From contig JAYYZW010000061.1 of NCBI GenBank assembly GCA_036339995.1, positions 1-11,736 on the forward strand: 11,736 nt of DNA. Direction: 5' to 3'. The notes beneath the pieces are model-generated. The model had not been told where the DNA came from. It saw nothing but the letters and a program-made list of their open reading frames with translations, and did not search any database. This stretch comes from JAYYZW01 sp036339995 (GTDB taxonomy: Bacteria; Pseudomonadota; Gammaproteobacteria; Ga0077536). Numbering within the stretch: the stretch's first letter is position 1; every line of letters starts with the position of its first letter. The position numbers were made by a program, and so were the translations under genes. Positions 1 through 10,437 of this stretch are shown here, piece after piece.

Positions 1-414
1 CAGGTTAAGGATATTGCGCTCCGCGCGTCGGCACACCGCGCGCGCGAGATGGCAGCTTGCGGCCTGCCGGCTACCGCCCGGCAAAACGAATTCCTTCAAG
101 GGCGGAAGGTCCTCGTTGTAGTGATCGATCGTGGCCTCGATCTTGGCCACGGCCGCTTTTCCAATGAAAACGCCGCCGGGTATCGACAACTCGCCGCCAA
201 GGTCAAACAGGTCGTGTTGAATGTCGAGCAGCGTGGCACCCAAGTCCTCGCGACCCCCGTCGGCGATCAAAAGCCCGATGCAGCAATTCAGTTCGTCGAT
301 ATCGCCGATTGCCCGCAGGCGGGCGTCGGTTTTGGAGATACGGGTGCCGTCACCAAGCCCGGTCGTGCCGTCATCGCCCGTGCGCGTGTAGATTTTTGAT
401 AAACGGTGGCCCAT
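1..414 (-). CDS. PduO-type ATP:cob(I)alamin adenosyltransferase, C-terminus cut by window edge
   Basis: Transfers the 5'-deoxyadenosyl group of ATP to cob(I)alamin, making adenosylcobalamin in the cytoplasm. Reading leftward from the ATG at 414-412, the frame is open for 138 codons to the window edge. The N-terminus has the family's ATP-binding loop, YTRTGDDGTTGLGDGTRISK at residues 9-28. Near the edge are LPGGS (111-115) and the hallmark helix HLARAVCRRAER (122-133), whose arginines bind ATP and cobalamin in this family (human MMAB, Salmonella PduO, Lactobacillus PduO). Family members are usually 180-200 residues, so roughly the last 45-60 lie outside the window. The start is chosen because it gives the usual short N-terminus before the ATP loop and has a purine-rich GTGAGA stretch about 8 nt upstream. 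It is divergent from the glycosyltransferase gene. It is not the CobA/CobO (P-loop) family. The family call is secure; whether it serves de novo synthesis or salvage cannot be told here. Confidence 0.93.
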   Translation of the reverse strand, partial: MGHRLSKIYTRTGDDGTTGLGDGTRISKTDARLRAIGDIDELNCCIGLLIADGGREDLGATLLDIQHDLFDLGGELSIPGGVFIGKAAVAKIEATIDHYNEDLPPLKEFVLPGGSRQAASCHLARAVCRRAERNILNL

Positions 415-431
415 TGGTTTTTCTCACTTTC

Positions 432-461
432 ATTGTGAAACAAGTTTCGATGCGCGTGCAA
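432..461 (-). promoter_or_regulatory. Candidate promoter for the adenosyltransferase gene
   Basis: On the minus strand, TTGCAC (461-456) and CACAAT (437-432) stand 18 nt apart, an acceptable spacing for a sigma-70 promoter. The matches are only 3/6 and 4/6 to consensus. The -10 lies 17 nt before the start codon, which leaves a very short leader. A 12-bp palindrome, GAAACAAGTTTC (437-448), overlaps the spacer and could be an operator. I see no cobalamin-riboswitch B12 box in this leader. This is a weak prediction from pattern alone. Confidence 0.2.
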
Positions 462-491
462 GTAGCCTCCGACATCCTCCACTACGGCACG

Positions 492-548
492 GTAGGAGCG
501 TGCTTGCGCGCGGCTCCTCAACCGGGTTGCGCGCAAGCGTACTCTTAC
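492..548. repeat. REP-like inverted doublet (BIME-like) in the divergent intergenic region
   Basis: Two related units face each other. Unit 1 on the plus strand reads GTAGGAGCGTGCTTGCGCGC (492-511). Unit 2 on the minus strand reads GTAAGAGTACGCTTGCGCGC (548-529). They agree at 16 of 20 positions and all four differences are transitions. Unit 1 folds by itself: AGGAGC (494-499) pairs with GCTCCT (513-518), with further inner pairing around a TTGC loop. The two units also pair with each other through a perfect 10-bp inverted repeat (502-511 with 529-538). The 5' GTAG tetranucleotide followed by a GC-rich imperfect palindrome is the layout of gammaproteobacterial REP elements, which are mobilised by RAYT-type transposases. 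No T-run follows on either strand, so an intrinsic terminator is unlikely. The sequence shows the structure; the REP identity is inferred. Confidence 0.7.
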
Positions 549-670
549 TCTCATAATATTCATTCCGTGTGGGTATGATTGATGCCTGATAGAATGCGCG
601 GTGCATCCAATGCGTGCCGCCATGCGCCCTGCCCGTTACCCGGCGCCCTCGTAGCCGGCGGGATTTGTCC

Positions 671-1438
671 ATGAACCAGACGACGATTCCCTCGAATCAT
701 GCATCAACGGTCTATTCCGTCGTGGTTCCGTTCTACGACGAGAGAGACAACGTTGAATCGCTTTTAGAAGAGATAAATGCGGTGATGAAAGTCCCGGGGC
801 GTTACGAAATCGTTGCGATAGACGACGGTAGCAACGACGGTACCCTAGAACGGCTGCGAGCGGCGGAGACAAGCAGCGGCGGCAACATCTCGGTCGTCGT
901 ACACACACACAACCGTGGTCAGAGCGCGGCGATCTGCAGCGGCGTCGACTCTGCGCACGGAGAATGGATCATAACCTTGGACGGCGATGGCCAGAACGAT
1001 CCAGCGGATATTTCTGCCCTGCTCCGGTTCGTGGAAGAATCGCCTGCCAACGGTGCGCCTGATCTCGTCTGCGGGGACCGGCGCACCCGGAGAGACAATC
1101 TACTGCGCCGCGTGTCCTCGCGCGTCGCGAATGGCGTTCGTTCGCGACTGCTTGCCGATGCCACGCCCGACACCGGGTGCGGACTCAAGATCATCCGCCG
1201 CGCCGCCTTCATGCGCCTGCCCCGTTTCAATCATATGCACCGGTTTCTGCCGGCCCTGATCCGCCGCGGCGGGGGGCGCAGCATATCAGTGCCGGTGTCT
1301 CACAGGCCGCGCCTTCACGGGCAATCGAAATACGGTGTCTGGAACCGGCTTGGCGTCGGTATCGTCGACTTGATGGGTGTTATGTGGCTGAACCAGCGTG
1401 CTTTTGGACCTTCTAATTCCGAGGAATCGAGTTCATGA
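671..1438 (+). CDS. Family 2 glycosyltransferase, polyprenyl-phosphate sugar transferase type
   Basis: Predicted to move a sugar from a nucleotide sugar to a lipid phosphate carrier at the cytoplasmic face of the inner membrane, as dolichol-phosphate-mannose synthase-like and ArnC-like GT2 enzymes do. Of 255 residues, the GT-A fold signatures are VVPFYDE (18-24), DDGSNDGT (51-58), the NRGQSAA donor-site segment, the metal and donor motif LDGDGQNDP (103-111), and HRPRLHGQSKYG (211-222), typical of the C-terminal part of this subfamily. The two C-terminal membrane helices of ArnC-type enzymes are missing; only one short hydrophobic stretch (VGIVDLMGVMWL) remains near the end. An in-frame ATG at 614 exists, but 671 is preferred: GGCGGGA lies just upstream and the 19 extra residues are arginine-rich and atypical. 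The stop overlaps the next start by 4 nt (ATGA), so it is probably translationally coupled to the LAB_N protein. Donor and acceptor are unknown. Confidence 0.9.
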   Translation: MNQTTIPSNHASTVYSVVVPFYDERDNVESLLEEINAVMKVPGRYEIVAIDDGSNDGTLERLRAAETSSGGNISVVVHTHNRGQSAAICSGVDSAHGEWIITLDGDGQNDPADISALLRFVEESPANGAPDLVCGDRRTRRDNLLRRVSSRVANGVRSRLLADATPDTGCGLKIIRRAAFMRLPRFNHMHRFLPALIRRGGGRSISVPVSHRPRLHGQSKYGVWNRLGVGIVDLMGVMWLNQRAFGPSNSEESSS

Positions 1439-1710
1439 CAATGGAACAGATATGGATAGGGATCGGTCTATTCGGTCAATTCCTGTTTTCGTGCCGGTGG
1501 CTGATCCAATGGATCACGAGCGAACGCATGCAGCGCAGCGTCATCCCCATCACCTTCTGGTATTTCAGCATTGCAGGTTCGCTGACCCTCTTGGCCTATG
1601 CCCTATACCGAACGGACCCGGTTTTCATCTTGGGACATCTCGTGAACAGCGTCATTTATTTGAGGAACCTGCATCTGCTCATGAAAGAGAGCCGCGCCGA
1701 GTCGGCATGA
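1435..1710 (+). CDS. LAB_N-domain small membrane protein (lipid A biosynthesis N-terminal domain family)
   Basis: A 91-residue integral membrane protein with about three hydrophobic segments: roughly residues 4-22, 38-60 and 62-75. The pattern QFLFSCRWLIQWITSER (residues 15-31), then VIPITFWYFSIAGS and a late NSVIYLRNL, is characteristic of the LAB_N domain (PF07578), which is also found at the N-terminus of some LpxB lipid-A-disaccharide synthases. Stand-alone members have no proven biochemical activity and commonly sit next to a GT2 glycosyltransferase, as here. The start at 1435 is chosen because GAGGA (1421-1425) lies 9 nt upstream and it overlaps the upstream stop as ATGA; an alternative ATG at 1441 is further from that site. 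The tight coupling suggests the two products act together on a lipid-linked sugar at the inner membrane, which is inference. Confidence 0.88.
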   Translation: MTMEQIWIGIGLFGQFLFSCRWLIQWITSERMQRSVIPITFWYFSIAGSLTLLAYALYRTDPVFILGHLVNSVIYLRNLHLLMKESRAESA

Positions 1711-1787
1711 ACGGCAGTCAGCCACGAGACGGCGAGTCACCGAATGCCAGGCCCCTTCCCGCGTAGGTTGGGGTCAATCGCAAAGCG

Positions 1788-2888
1788 ATGATCCTGCCTC
1801 GCTACTTCGTTCTCGAAGCACTGAAAATCAGCGCCATGATCATGGCCGGATTGTTCGTGCTCTACATCTCTACGCGCTTCGCCACCTATCTCGGGGAGGC
1901 TGCCGAAGGCAAGGTCGCACCGCAACACATCACCCGTATCATCATGCTGAAGATGCTGGTATCGCTCAAGGATATCGTGCCCATCGGACTTTTCCTCGGC
2001 ACCTACGCCGCAATCACGCGCCTGCAGCAGGGGTCCGAATGGATCGCGATGCGCGCCGCGGGCGTGACCCACCAGCAATTATTGACCCCGGCGCTCTCGC
2101 TGGCGGGCGTGGCTTCTCTGCTGGTTGCATCCATCACGTTCGTGATCGGTCCGCGGGTCGAGTTGGCGCTGCAGGAACTCAGGGAACAGACGGAGAGCGA
2201 AGCCACCATTGCGGGAGTCAAGGCAGGCCGCTTCAAGGAACTTTCGGGCGGCAAGCGCGTGTTCTACGCAGAATCCATTTCCGCAGACGAGAAATTTCTC
2301 GAGGATGCCTTTGTGCGCAGCCAGAGCGGTGACGACAGCGGGTCGTTGCGTTCCAAACGGGCTTTCATCGAACTGCGCGATAAATCCGGTGATCGCTTCG
2401 CGGTTTTTGAAGACGGTCGCAGCTATGCGGGTACGCCGGGGCAGCTCAATTTCGTGATCACCGATTTTTCGCGCTACGCGCTGCGCGTCGAGAATCGCAA
2501 GCCGACACAGTTTAATGCACACATCGGCTTTCTCCTGACCAGCGAGTTGTGGCGGCTCAAGGGCGCGCCGTACCTCACCGAGCTTCAGTGGCGCCTCGCC
2601 CTGCCGATCTGCACTTTTTTGGGTCCAGGACTCGCGCTCCTAGTAGGCCTAGGAATGCGCGGCGGGCGATGGTATCTCGGACTGATCACTGCTCTGTCCG
2701 GCTATTTTGCCTATACCAACCTGCTCGGCGTCGGGCGCGCCCTGATGCAGAAGGAGATCCTGTCCGCCACCGTCGGCTTATGGCCGATACACCTCGTGTT
2801 CGTCTTGATCCTGCTCGGCCTTTTGATGTGGCATCGACGCAAGATCCGTCTCAAGCCGATGCCGCGCCAGGAGCTTCTCCCCGCCTGA
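1788..2888 (+). CDS. lptF: LPS export ABC transporter permease LptF
   Basis: Inner-membrane permease of the LptB2FG complex, which extracts lipopolysaccharide from the inner membrane and passes it to the LptC-LptA bridge. The protein has 366 residues, the same as E. coli LptF, and begins MILPRYFVLEALK, closely like the E. coli start. The family layout is visible: three N-terminal membrane helices (about 14-34, 53-80, 98-122), a periplasmic beta-jellyroll region (about 125-265) containing GRFKELSGGKRVFYAES and the ITDFSRYALRVE strand, and three C-terminal helices (about 272-292, 298-318, 328-350). Cytoplasmic ESEWIAMRAAGV-type coupling residues appear as GSEWIAMRAAGV (84-95), the loop that contacts the ATPase. 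No good Shine-Dalgarno precedes the start, which rests on homology. It lies 77 nt after the LAB_N gene. The usual partner lptG does not follow; metH does. Confidence 0.92.
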   Translation: MILPRYFVLEALKISAMIMAGLFVLYISTRFATYLGEAAEGKVAPQHITRIIMLKMLVSLKDIVPIGLFLGTYAAITRLQQGSEWIAMRAAGVTHQQLLTPALSLAGVASLLVASITFVIGPRVELALQELREQTESEATIAGVKAGRFKELSGGKRVFYAESISADEKFLEDAFVRSQSGDDSGSLRSKRAFIELRDKSGDRFAVFEDGRSYAGTPGQLNFVITDFSRYALRVENRKPTQFNAHIGFLLTSELWRLKGAPYLTELQWRLALPICTFLGPGLALLVGLGMRGGRWYLGLITALSGYFAYTNLLGVGRALMQKEILSATVGLWPIHLVFVLILLGLLMWHRRKIRLKPMPRQELLPA

Positions 2889-2949
2889 GTGCCGAGACTG
2901 TCGTCCCGGTTTAAAGTAAGCGGCTAGCCTTGATTCACCCAGGATACCG

Positions 2950-6647
<3,698 letters not shown>

Positions 6648-6648
<1 letters not shown>

Positions 6649-8048
6649 TGGAGCATGTGCCATTCGACCAACGTACCCCGTGTGCCGAGCTGATCGACGC
6701 AGCAGACCCGATGCCGCGGGCACGGATCTCGGGCTGGGTAAGGACCAAGCGCGAGTCCAAGGATTTCGCCTTCGTCGAGTTGAATGACGGCAGCTGTCTC
6801 GCGAACCTGCAAATCATCGTAGAACCGGATACCGAAGGCTTTGCAGAGCTCGAGCGCGTCGCTACAGGGACGGCCCTGGCCGTCGAGGGGGAGTTGGTCG
6901 AATCGCCCGGCAAGGGTCAGCGCTGGGAACTCAAGGCGCGGCGTATGACCATCGTCGGGGAGTGCAGCGAGGATTTCCCACTGCAGAAGAAACGCCACAG
7001 CGACGAGTTCCTGCGGGGCATTGCGCACCTGCGCGCGCGTACCAACAAGTACGGCGCGATGGCGCGGATCCGCTCGCGGCTGTCTTTCGCGATTCACCAG
7101 TTCTTCCAGGATCGCGGCTTTCACCACGTGCATACCCCGATCATCACGGGCTCGGACTGCGAGGGCGCGGGCGAGATGTTCCGGGTAACGGCACTCGATC
7201 CCTACCGCACATCGACCGCACCGGCTGGCCTCAAGATCGAAGACGATTTCTTCGGCAAAGAAGCTCACCTCACGGTTTCCGGGCAGCTTTCGGTCGAGAC
7301 CTATTGTCTCGCGCTGACCAAGGTCTACACTTTCGGGCCGACTTTCCGATCCGAGAATTCCAACACCAGCCGCCACATGGCCGAGTTCTGGATGATCGAG
7401 CCTGAGATCGCTTTCGCCGATATCTTCGACGATATGCAGCTCGCCGAGGACATGGTGCGCGAGTTGATCCGATTCGTGCGCGAGGATTGCCGCGCAGATC
7501 TCGGCCTGTTCAGCCGCTTCGTCGACAAGACGCTGGAGGCGCGTCTGGATCAGGTGCTCTCGAGCGAATTTACTCGCCTCTCCTACGCCGACGCCATCGA
7601 CATTCTCAAGGCATCGGGCAAGGACTTCGAATTCAAACCCGAATGGGGCGCGGATCTGCAGTCTGAACATGAGCGCTTCCTGACCGAGGAATATTTCAAG
7701 GGCCCGGTCTTCATTTACGACTGGCCGAAGGATATCAAGGCGTTTTACATGCGTCAGAACGACGACGGCGAGACCGTCGCGGCGATGGATCTTCTGGTAC
7801 CCCACATCGGCGAGCTGGTCGGCGGTAGCGCGCGTGAAGAGCGTTTGGGCAAACTCAAATCCCGCATCGGCGAACTCGGCTTCGAGGAGCGCGATTACTG
7901 GTGGTACCTGGACACGCGGCGCTTCGGCAGCGCCCCGCACGCGGGCTTCGGACTCGGCTTCGAGCGGTTTCTGATGTTCGCGACTGGGGTGTCGAATATC
8001 CGCGACGTCATCCCCTTCCCGCGCACGCCCAAGAATCTCGATTTCTGA
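6648..8048 (+). CDS. asnS: Asparagine--tRNA ligase (AsnRS)
   Basis: Charges tRNA(Asn) with asparagine using ATP. The 466 residues equal the length of E. coli AsnS and match it along the whole protein. An N-terminal OB-fold anticodon-binding domain (about 20-110) opens with ARISGWVRTKRESKDFAF. The class II catalytic core follows: motif 1 around HVHTPIITGSDCEGAGEMF, motif 2 with TFGPTFRSENSNTSRHMAEF (the arginine binds ATP), and motif 3 in GFGLGFERFLMFATG, ending in the conserved RDVIPFPRTPKN. The SENSNTSRH segment and lack of AspRS-type insertions favour AsnRS over AspRS. The ATG overlaps the metH stop as TAATG, and GAGGA at 6637-6641 gives a 6-nt spacing inside the metH coding region, so translational coupling is likely. 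Its presence implies direct charging of tRNA(Asn), though a transamidation route elsewhere is not excluded. Confidence 0.98.
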
Positions 8049-8066
8049 TCAGCTCGAGGTGATGCA

Positions 8067-8369
8067 ATGAATGTTATGGTGGATCTGTGCGTGGTGCCGA
8101 TCGGAGTCGGCGTGTCGGTGTCCGAATACATTGCCGAATGCGAACGCCTGATCGAGGGGGCGGGATTGGAATCGGAACTGCACCCTTACGGGACCGTGAT
8201 CCAGGGCGACTGGGACGCGGTGTTCCGTGTCGTCAAACAATGCCACGAACGCGTTCACGAAATGGGCGTGCCGCGCGTGTTTACCACCTTGAAGGTCGGC
8301 ACGCGCACCGATCGCACGCAGACCATGGCGGACAAAGTCGACAGCGTCCGCCGCAAACTCGATCAGTAA
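8067..8369 (+). CDS. MTH1187 family thiamine-binding protein
   Basis: A 100-residue protein of the MTH1187/YkoF-type family (PF01910, formerly DUF77), ferredoxin-like folds that bind thiamine or similar ligands; the cellular role is not established for most members. The family pattern is clear: an opening beta strand with VVPIG (9-13), the SVSEYIAECERLI helix, then HPYGTVIQGDWD (39-50), a second helix KQCHERVHEMG, and the final RVFTTLKVGTRTDR strand with a C-terminal DKVDSVRRKL helix. GAGGT at 8056-8060 lies 6 nt before the ATG. It sits 18 nt after asnS and 31 nt before the acyl-CoA synthetase gene on the same strand, so it is probably co-transcribed with both. I see no TPP riboswitch. Nothing in the neighbours explains a thiamine link, so the annotation is by family only. 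Confidence 0.88.
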   Translation: MNVMVDLCVVPIGVGVSVSEYIAECERLIEGAGLESELHPYGTVIQGDWDAVFRVVKQCHERVHEMGVPRVFTTLKVGTRTDRTQTMADKVDSVRRKLDQ

Positions 8370-8400
8370 AGACAATTAGGAACTCAAGTGAGGCATTCCC

Positions 8401-10095
8401 ATGACGGGTGACACCTTGAGCTACATCTGCGGCACGAGTACCAAGCCCCTGCTCTTTTCGACCGTGGGACAGGTACTGGACCAGGCGGCGGATCGCTGGG
8501 GCGATCGCGACGCCGTCATCGTGCGCCACCAGAACCTGCGCATGAGCTACCGCGAACTCAAAGATGCCGCCGACCAATTTGCGGCGGGATTGCTAGCGCT
8601 CGGGCTCGAACCGGGCGATCGGATCGGGATCTGGTCGCCCAACCGAATCGAATGGGTGTTGACCCAGTTTGCCACGGCCAAGGCCGGATTGATCCTGGTC
8701 AACATCAATCCCGCCTACCGCGTCGCGGAGCTCGAATTCGCGCTGAACCAGGTCGAATGCAAGGCCGTCGTCATCGCCGATCAATTCAAGACCAGCGACT
8801 ACGTCCGAATGGTGCGCGATCTCGCGCCCGAACTCGACAAGGCAAAGCCCGGCGCACTAAAAGCCAAACGATTCCCGCATCTGAAAAGCGTCATCTGCAC
8901 CGCGTCCGAAGCCATTCCCGGCATGGTTCGCTTCGAGGACGTGGCGGCCGGCGCAAACGACGGTGATCGTTCAAAGCTCCACGAAATAGAGCCTACGCTC
9001 GACCCCGATGACCGCATCAACATCCAGTTCACCAGCGGCACGACGGGTACGCCCAAGGGCGCGACTCTGACGCACTTGAATATCGTCAACAACGCCTACT
9101 TCGTCGGCCAGGCCATGCGGTTCAATGAGCAGGATCGCCTGTGTATCCCGGTCCCCCTATACCACTGCTTCGGCATGGTGATGGGTGCACTAACCTGCGC
9201 CACCCACGGCGCCGCAATGGTGTTCCCGGGCGAAGGTTTCGAACCCGGCGACGTCCTGGCGGCGGTCGAGGCTGAGCACTGCACGGCGCTGCACGGCGTG
9301 CCGACCATGTTCATCGCTGAACTCGATCACGCCGCGTTCGCGAATACGGACTTCTCCACCCTGCGCACCGGCATCATGGCGGGTGCGCCCTGCCCTGTCG
9401 AAGTAATGAAGCGGGTGCAAATGGAGATGCATATGGAGCAAGTGACTATTGCATACGGCATGACGGAAACGAGCCCGGTCAGTTTCCAGAGCAGCACCGA
9501 CGACCCACTGGAGAAACGGGTCTCTACGGTCGGGCGCATCCATCCCCACGTGCAGGTCAAAATTATCGACGAGAACGGCCGCGTAGTGCCGCGCGGCGAG
9601 CGCGGCGAGCTGTGCACGCGCGGCTACAGTGTCATGCGCGGCTATTGGAATGAAGCGGAAAAAACCGCGGACACGATCGATTCCGCCGGTTGGATGCACA
9701 CGGGCGATCTCGCGGTAATCGACGCCGAGGGTTACTGCAACATCGTCGGCCGGGTGAAAGATATGATCATCCGCGGCGGAGAAAACGTATCCCCCCGCGA
9801 GATCGAGGAATACCTTTACCGCCACCCCAAGGTGCAGGACGTCGCTGTGTTTGGCGTGCCGGACGATCGCTTTGGCGAGACGGTCGCCGCGTGGATCAAA
9901 CTACGCGAAGGGGAATCATCGAGCGAAGACGAGATTCGGGAGTTCTGCAAGGGGCAGATCGCGCATTACAAAGTGCCGGCCTACATCCGTTTCGTCGACG
10001 AGTTTCCGATGACGGTGACGGGGAAGATTCAAAAATTCGTGATGCGCGATGAGATGGCGGAAGAGCTGGGCTTGGAGGAAGCTAAGACGGCTTGA
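8401..10095 (+). CDS. AMP-binding acyl-CoA synthetase (ACSF2-like, medium/long-chain fatty acid type)
   Basis: Activates a carboxylic acid, probably a fatty acid, to its CoA thioester by way of an acyl-adenylate. The 564 residues carry all ANL-superfamily signatures in order: the P-loop-like TSGTTGTPKGAT (211-222), the adenine-site YGMTETSP (352-359), TGDL (434-437) with the ribose-binding aspartate 436, the hinge segment GRVKDMIIRGGEN (450-462), and the C-terminal TVTGKIQKF with catalytic Lys542. The N-terminus, SYICGTSTKPLLFSTVGQVL, resembles mitochondrial ACSF2 and bacterial relatives that act on medium- or long-chain acids. GTGAGG (8388-8393) lies 7 nt before the ATG. It is the last gene of the metH-asnS-thiamine-binding run. 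The exact substrate cannot be read from the sequence; a branched or aromatic acid is possible. No residue needed for catalysis is missing. Confidence 0.93.
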   Translation: MTGDTLSYICGTSTKPLLFSTVGQVLDQAADRWGDRDAVIVRHQNLRMSYRELKDAADQFAAGLLALGLEPGDRIGIWSPNRIEWVLTQFATAKAGLILVNINPAYRVAELEFALNQVECKAVVIADQFKTSDYVRMVRDLAPELDKAKPGALKAKRFPHLKSVICTASEAIPGMVRFEDVAAGANDGDRSKLHEIEPTLDPDDRINIQFTSGTTGTPKGATLTHLNIVNNAYFVGQAMRFNEQDRLCIPVPLYHCFGMVMGALTCATHGAAMVFPGEGFEPGDVLAAVEAEHCTALHGVPTMFIAELDHAAFANTDFSTLRTGIMAGAPCPVEVMKRVQMEMHMEQVTIAYGMTETSPVSFQSSTDDPLEKRVSTVGRIHPHVQVKIIDENGRVVPRGERGELCTRGYSVMRGYWNEAEKTADTIDSAGWMHTGDLAVIDAEGYCNIVGRVKDMIIRGGENVSPREIEEYLYRHPKVQDVAVFGVPDDRFGETVAAWIKLREGESSSEDEIREFCKGQIAHYKVPAYIRFVDEFPMTVTGKIQKFVMRDEMAEELGLEEAKTA

Positions 10096-10138
10096 ATCGG
10101 GTGACGTGGGTCTGATACCTGGTATTGCTCGAAATTAA

Positions 10139-10303
10139 TTTTTCATTGACCAGGTTTACGAAAAAGATCCGTTTAGCATCGACGATCTACTCAATCCGCC
10201 GTTTCGAAAACTGCATATTTCTACCTATTACGACCAGCTAAATCCATGGATTGGAATCGCTTTGCTCGCGTTAGCGTGTGAATCGGCGATGGGGAGGCGC
10301 TAA
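10139..10303 (+). pseudogene. Unrecognised ORF remnant without a start codon
   Basis: After a TAA at 10136-10138, the frame is open for 54 codons to the TAA at 10301-10303 and has no ATG, GTG or TTG near its 5' end. The translation has protein-like character: an acidic stretch DQVYEKDPFSIDDLLNPP, then ISTYYDQLNPWIGIALLALA, which could be the start of a hydrophobic helix. I do not recognise a family. It may be the 3' part of a decayed gene that arrived with the toxin-antitoxin pair, or chance. The absence of a start and of a ribosome binding site argues against a working gene. Confidence 0.25.
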
Positions 10304-10350
10304 GATTGATTCCAATGTCATGTGCTATACAGAATGACTAAATATGACGT

Positions 10351-10392
10351 TAGACAGATTCTGCCTATTACCCTATTTAATGATTCTGTCTA
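10351..10392. promoter_or_regulatory. Inverted repeat upstream of the antitoxin relic
   Basis: TAGACAGATTC (10351-10361) and GATTCTGTCTA (10382-10392) form an imperfect inverted repeat, 10 of 11 positions complementary with a 20-nt AT-rich spacer. Both arms contain GATTC, and a third CAGAAT lies at 10330-10335. It ends 45 nt before the DUF433 start. Toxin-antitoxin operons are usually autorepressed at such repeats, so an operator is a fair guess. A hairpin in a transcript is the alternative. Confidence 0.35.
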
Positions 10393-10400
10393 GTTAACTG

Positions 10401-10412
10401 TTAGGTGCCTAA
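10401..10412. promoter_or_regulatory. Short palindrome TTAGGTGCCTAA, possible operator
   Basis: TTAGG and CCTAA flank a 2-nt centre, 25 nt before the antitoxin start codon and just after another palindrome, AGTTAACT (10392-10399). Position and symmetry fit a binding site for a dimeric repressor such as the DUF433 antitoxin. No sequence of a known operator is matched, so this is inference from layout. Confidence 0.3.
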
Positions 10413-10437
10413 GAACATTCGGTAGTAAACTATTTCC

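Larger units (their letters stand above)
10096..10437. other. AT-richer intergenic stretch with no intact gene
   Basis: This 342-bp stretch between the acyl-CoA synthetase stop and the antitoxin relic is visibly less GC-rich than its neighbours. It contains a 7-bp inverted repeat, ACCTGGT/ACCAGGT (10117-10123 and 10149-10155, 25-nt spacer), with AT-rich sequence in its loop. That arrangement does not make a convincing intrinsic terminator. It also holds an ORF remnant (10139-10303), a 9-bp inverted repeat ATTGGAATC/GATTCCAAT (10250-10258 and 10308-10316), and two palindromes nearer the antitoxin relic. I find no clear sigma-70 promoter and no tRNA or insertion-sequence ends. Confidence 0.6.

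Noticed and set aside
49..399. Plus-strand 116-codon frame at the left edge
   Set aside because: The minus strand here encodes the clear adenosyltransferase motifs, so the plus frame is a shadow.
502..538. Intrinsic terminator made by the GCTTGCGCGC inverted repeat
   Set aside because: No T-run follows the stem on either strand, and both flanking genes point away from it, so there is no transcript to terminate.
614..670. Longer start for the glycosyltransferase gene
   Set aside because: The added 19 residues are arginine-rich and outside the family's usual N-terminus. The ATG at 671 has a better upstream GGCGGGA.
2889..2949. Cobalamin or SAH riboswitch before metH
   Set aside because: Only 61 nt separate lptF and metH, with no B12 box or other recognisable aptamer core.
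9190..9825. A 211-codon minus-strand frame
   Set aside because: Shadow of the acyl-CoA synthetase gene, whose motifs cover the same stretch.
10117..10155. Terminator after the acyl-CoA synthetase gene
   Set aside because: The 7-bp stem has a 25-nt loop, and the T-rich run lies inside the loop instead of after the stem.
10350..10406. Integron attC-like site suggested by GTTAGAC and GTTAGGT
   Set aside because: The core-like heptamers are not in the orientation or spacing of an attC site, and no integrase or cassette array is seen.
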